DNA of 64,000 nucleotides from the IMG/VR virus record IMGVR_UViG_3300033148_003473, positions 1 to 64,000 of that record; one strand, given 5' to 3'. Within the stretch, counting starts at the first letter, position 1. Each line of letters starts with the position of its first letter. The position numbers were made by a program, and so were the translations under genes. Of this stretch, positions 60,755 through 64,000 are shown one piece after another. Source of the DNA: a virus. Under the pieces are notes generated by a model that was given only the letters and a program-made list of their open reading frames with translations, made no database searches and was not told the origin of the DNA.

Positions 60755-61272
60755 ACAATCACCGCCACTGCGCCGTACTGTTTGGAGCCCCATGCAACCT
60801 TGACCGTGTTGGAATCCTCTACTGTGACTGTGCCGGTGGAGCTCATGGTCCTGCTCGTACCTGTTGAACCACCAAATGGTGTCGTGCCGAAGGCCTGTAC
60901 ACCGAACCCGTAAACGTCGGCGTCCTGCCAGACCGTCACGTTCGGTGTGCTGTTATTCAGGTTGTGGTTGACCGTCCATTCCGAGGAGTTACTGAAGCTC
61001 TGTGTGTACCTGTCCACGGAGCCCACGCCGGTGGAGGTGCGAATGGTAATGGTCTGGCCGGATTGTACAAGCTCAATGCCACTGGAGGAGGCGAGCATGA
61101 CGTTGCCCGTCAACTGTGTGCCCGAGCTGGTGCGTATGGACAGCACGTAGCTGGTCGGGCTTTTCACGCTCGAACCCGTGGAGCTAATCGTCACGTTCTC
61201 GGAGGGTATGCTCTGGAGTGTAGCTAACTTGTCCTGAAAGCGCCTCAGTTCGCGGAACGGGTTCTTGGGCAT
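60751..61272 (-). CDS. Tail fibre-like protein
   Basis: A 173-residue protein. A basic start (MPKNPFRELRRFQDKLATLQ), Ser/Thr-rich beta body, and RYTQSFSNSSEWTVNHNLNN then STPNVTVWQDADVYGFGVQA, of the type in phage tail tips (a FSxxxxWxxxHNLN motif). Probably a connector between hub and fibres. Confidence 0.65.
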   Translation of the reverse strand: MPKNPFRELRRFQDKLATLQSIPSENVTISSTGSSVKSPTSYVLSIRTSSGTQLTGNVMLASSSGIELVQSGQTITIRTSTGVGSVDRYTQSFSNSSEWTVNHNLNNSTPNVTVWQDADVYGFGVQAFGTTPFGGSTGTSRTMSSTGTVTVEDSNTVKVAWGSKQYGAVAVIV

Positions 61273-61283
61273 ACCGTCACCCC

Positions 61284-63656
61284 CTAGAGCGGCGCGTAGC
61301 CGTAGTGATAGGCCCGGCCTGTCATGATAGCGGTTAACCTGCCGTTGTTGTTCTCGTAGCGGAATTCGAGTTCGAGAATCCGGTAGACTTCCGAAATGGT
61401 GGACATGCTCTCAATGACCTGGATACAGTCACCGACCTCCAGCCACGGGATAGCCACGGCAGCGAACACAATTTCGCGGTACTTTTTCGACATGTCGTTA
61501 CCGAGCCTATCAGCGGCGGCCTGTAATTCAGCCGTGGAATTCAGTTCAGGCAGCGGTATGAATAGTCGTTTCTGGGTGGAAATATCGTAGGTGCCACCGC
61601 AGTTGTAGGTGCCGGTCTTGAGCTCGGTACTGGTGCCGCCGAGGGTCTTGATTTGCTTGTAGATATTGCGGGAGGTTAAAGTGTACTCGAGCTTGAACAG
61701 GTCCTCGCCCTCGGAGAACGACCACGCCGAGTACACGTAGTCGAGCAGCACGTTCGGGCTCGCGGCCGGAATGGATCCGCCGTCACCCGTCGAGATACGC
61801 GCAATGTTCGCCTCGGTCGAGTGTGAGCCGTAGTTTATCACGTAGTCGCCCGTGGTGTAGGTGGTGAGCGTATCGGTGGACGTGACCACCTCGGAGCCAG
61901 AGACGACAGGTGCTCTACCCAGCGAGGTGCTACCCGTTGAACTGGTGATAGCCACAGGTGAGGTCGAGGAGGTTAAATCCACGAGCAGGTTGGTTATCGC
62001 GGGTTGTCTATCGGTCGGGTAATAGAAACTTATCTCGTCATTCTGTACGCTCAGCTCGAACCCCGAGGCGTCGAGTATCCAGCCCAGAGCGTCACCGTAG
62101 GACTGGCGCTCGAATGTCTTTTTGGTGATACTTCTACCCGTCTCCTCGGCGGTGATATTGCCTGTACTCCAACCCGCCCGCTTGAGCAAGTCCACTGCCA
62201 CCGCTTCGAGCGTCGTGGACTCGTAAGTGAGGTAGTCGTTGCCGGAATCGTCCTGCACCTTGAGGTCAACCAACCGTCGGCCGTAGTCGCGGCAGTCTAT
62301 CTCCACCATGTAGCGCACGCCGCGTTCGGAAGGCTCCACGAACAGCCGCGTATCGTCTATCTGCCCCTTGAAACGTGTCACGTAGTGGGAGCCGTAACCG
62401 AGTTCCAGTGTCACTTCACTTTCGGGAAATAATACATGGTACCATGCGTTCTTCTTCGCGGGGTCGTCGTCGCCCCGGTCCGGCGAGTAGTAGCCCACGT
62501 CCGTCGGGTCGTTCGGGTTCACGTTCGGCCATGCAGCTACCAGACGAGCCGCATCAGCGGCGGTGTCCTGCTGAAGTCGGAGGCTGGTGGGGTAAACCGA
62601 TACGTCGGAGGTGGGCACACCCAGCACGCCATCATCGGCACAGATGAGCAGTGTGCCGCCGGAATGCTCTACGACCAGCGGCAGGTCCTTATTGCCCGAG
62701 GCGCTGGTTACGTAGGTGGTGCTTTCATCCACTGAGAGGTCGTCGAAATACTCCACCCGCACAGCAGTGGCCGAATCGTGGTCACAAAACAGGTAGACGT
62801 GCTCGTCTTCCTCGATGTATAACAGGTCCATGCCGAAGGCATATCCCGATCCGGGTTTACTGTAGTGGTACGTCCAATTGGCACCGTTGTCAGTGCTACG
62901 GTATATCCGCCCGTTTCCGCCGCTGTAGGTTCTGCCAATCGCCCACCAGAGATTGCCGTCACCATCCACGGCCACCTGTCGGGAGTGGCTGGTCATGTAG
63001 GAGTTACCGTAGTAGTGGCGGCGGGTCCACGTCACGCCGCCGTCGTCACTGGTCCAAATGGAAAAAAGTCGGTCATGGGCAGCATAATGTGGTTCGACCG
63101 TGGGCATTACCCAGCGGCCTGTCGAGAGCTTGACGGCCTTACCTGCGGCGCCACCCGTATAGCGAGACGTATCGGGCCAGGCATTAGCTGTATCCCAAAG
63201 CGTACCGTGTAGCGCCCAGTCGCCGCCGTTGCCCGAAGCAGACTTGTAGACCTTGCACCAGGTGTTGTTCTCCGAGTCACCGAGCGAGGTCACGTGCAGG
63301 TACAGCCCGCCGTCGAGATTGAACACGCAGGCCCGGGTAGCACCTACTCCGGTAATACCCGTGGAGGTCGCTCCCGTCACGGTACTGTCTCCGCCTAGCA
63401 GGGTATCCACGTCACTGACCGTGCCCTCGTAGACCGTGTTCGAGGCCACCCAGCACCAGATAAGCGAACCGTTGGCTTTCTCAGCTACGCTTACCCCGTC
63501 ATCAGCTCCGGCTTGCGGTGTGCGCCATGTGGTCAGGTTATCCCAGTCGTATGAACCGCTACCGCTGGGAAACGTCAACTTCATATACGGTGCATTACTA
63601 CCCTTGGCTGACTGCGTTTTCAGCTGTGTCTCTATCGCATACGGGATACTCTGCAT
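61284..63656 (-). CDS. Tail-tip protein: sialidase-like propeller plus baseplate hub
   Basis: A 790-residue protein. Residues about 40-360 hold Asp-box repeats (SDDGGVTWTRRHYY, STDNGANWTYHYS) in a sialidase-like beta-propeller; residues about 400-790 resemble a gp27/D-type hub (VEPSERGVRYMVEIDCRDYG, TTLEAVAVDLLKRAGWSTGN and SYGDALGWILDASGFELSVQ). It lies at the end of the tail and probably binds or trims host surface glycan. No catalytic Arg triad can be proven by eye. Confidence 0.75.
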   Translation of the reverse strand: MQSIPYAIETQLKTQSAKGSNAPYMKLTFPSGSGSYDWDNLTTWRTPQAGADDGVSVAEKANGSLIWCWVASNTVYEGTVSDVDTLLGGDSTVTGATSTGITGVGATRACVFNLDGGLYLHVTSLGDSENNTWCKVYKSASGNGGDWALHGTLWDTANAWPDTSRYTGGAAGKAVKLSTGRWVMPTVEPHYAAHDRLFSIWTSDDGGVTWTRRHYYGNSYMTSHSRQVAVDGDGNLWWAIGRTYSGGNGRIYRSTDNGANWTYHYSKPGSGYAFGMDLLYIEEDEHVYLFCDHDSATAVRVEYFDDLSVDESTTYVTSASGNKDLPLVVEHSGGTLLICADDGVLGVPTSDVSVYPTSLRLQQDTAADAARLVAAWPNVNPNDPTDVGYYSPDRGDDDPAKKNAWYHVLFPESEVTLELGYGSHYVTRFKGQIDDTRLFVEPSERGVRYMVEIDCRDYGRRLVDLKVQDDSGNDYLTYESTTLEAVAVDLLKRAGWSTGNITAEETGRSITKKTFERQSYGDALGWILDASGFELSVQNDEISFYYPTDRQPAITNLLVDLTSSTSPVAITSSTGSTSLGRAPVVSGSEVVTSTDTLTTYTTGDYVINYGSHSTEANIARISTGDGGSIPAASPNVLLDYVYSAWSFSEGEDLFKLEYTLTSRNIYKQIKTLGGTSTELKTGTYNCGGTYDISTQKRLFIPLPELNSTAELQAAADRLGNDMSKKYREIVFAAVAIPWLEVGDCIQVIESMSTISEVYRILELEFRYENNNGRLTAIMTGRAYHYGYAPL

Positions 63657-64000
63657 TTACGTGCTCACCTCGATAAACGTTGCTGAGAAGAACACGCGGT
63701 TCGTGCCCAGTACGGGCTCCTCGGAAAACTCGTCCACCATGGCAGTAAACGAGAAGTTGTCGGCAGTGGCCTCGTTGAAGGCGAGTGTTGTGGAGGCATT
63801 TGACTGGGCGTCACTGACGAACCCGGTCCAGTCAGAAGAGTACATCCAGCCCTCCACCTGTGCCGAATGGCCTGAGCGCCCGGCACCGAACTCGTAGGTG
63901 GCCTTCGAGGGCGTACCTGCGGTGGGGGCTGGGACTATCGGCACACTGGTGACATAGGGCTGGCCGCGCTGGAGCTGGAGGCGGGTGACGTGCAGGTTAT
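63657..64000 (-). CDS. Distal tail protein, C-terminal part (runs off right edge)
   Basis: The frame is open from the right edge and reads NLHVTRLQLQRGQPYVTSVP then YEFGAGRSGHSAQVEGWMY, TSDWTGFVSDAQSN-like end, 114 residues visible. LQLxRG is the end of carbohydrate-binding-like tail modules. The gene continues beyond 64000 and probably faces the tape measure end on a circular map. Confidence 0.7.
   Translation of the reverse strand, partial: NLHVTRLQLQRGQPYVTSVPIVPAPTAGTPSKATYEFGAGRSGHSAQVEGWMYSSDWTGFVSDAQSNASTTLAFNEATADNFSFTAMVDEFSEEPVLGTNRVFFSATFIEVST

Noticed and set aside
1-64000. Diversity-generating retroelement or reverse transcriptase
   Set aside because: No RT motif or template-variable repeat pair was found near the tail genes.

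Overview
The window is most of the genome of a temperate tailed phage (HK97-type head, probably siphovirus) of about 57% GC by eye. The host looks Gram-positive and clostridial: LexA boxes have the CGAAC-N4-GTTCG form of Firmicutes (Chloroflexi and Actinobacteria are also possible), Shine-Dalgarno sites are strong AGGAGGTG types, and there are a 3D-domain lysis-type protein, an LLH holin, an XhlA-like protein and an XkdF-like protease. Almost all genes lie on the minus strand in tightly coupled operons (GTGA, ATGA and TAATG overlaps; many GTG and TTG starts), so transcription runs right to left.

Layout from right to left in transcription order. 64000-56830: distal tail (sialidase-like propeller/hub protein, fibres, LamG protein) and lysis (amidase, holins). 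56600-50050: accessory region with an XerD-like recombinase, a strong operator-covered promoter with a structured leader, a ribbon-helix-helix protein, tRNA-Ser, and a plus-strand FtsK-like translocase plus replication-relaxation module. 50330-47560: attP (3' part of a tRNA-Lys gene), integrase, repressor, Cro-like and excisionase-like proteins. 47560-27940: early region with ERF recombinase, RecB-like exonuclease, SSB, replication initiator, DnaC-like loader, sigma factor, a C5 DNA methyltransferase, an intein-split amino-methyltransferase, RusA and many small zinc-ribbon or membrane proteins. 27940-20800: late promoter, phosphoesterase, methyltransferase, a roughly 460-nt structured RNA candidate, 3D-domain protein, terminase and portal. 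20580-11200: a nonulosonic (pseudaminic/sialic-type) acid pathway inserted between portal and head-morphogenesis genes. 10950-1: protease, scaffold, capsid, connectors, tail tube, frameshifted chaperone and the start of the tape measure, which runs off the left edge. Since the right edge lies inside distal tail genes, the map is probably circular or permuted with only a short unseen stretch; attP is uninterrupted, so this is the unintegrated form.

How it works together: repressor and Cro share an operator between divergent genes; integrase acts at tRNA-Lys. LexA-type boxes sit before two lone nuclease genes and before the integrase, tying them to DNA damage. ERF, exonuclease, SSB and RusA form a recombination set. 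PseB-, PseC-, GNAT-, NeuB- and SpsF-like enzymes, with LmbE- and LpxD-like enzymes and a DUF115/GT42-like possible transferase, could make and attach a CMP-activated nonulosonic acid; the tail carries an Asp-box propeller that may recognise related glycans.

Most novel items: the structured RNA at 25295-25751, the sugar pathway inside the head operon, the two homologous plus-strand short transcripts near 45.3 and 45.9 kb, and the SOS-controlled nuclease genes. Functions are inferred from protein motifs read by eye; no database search was run.
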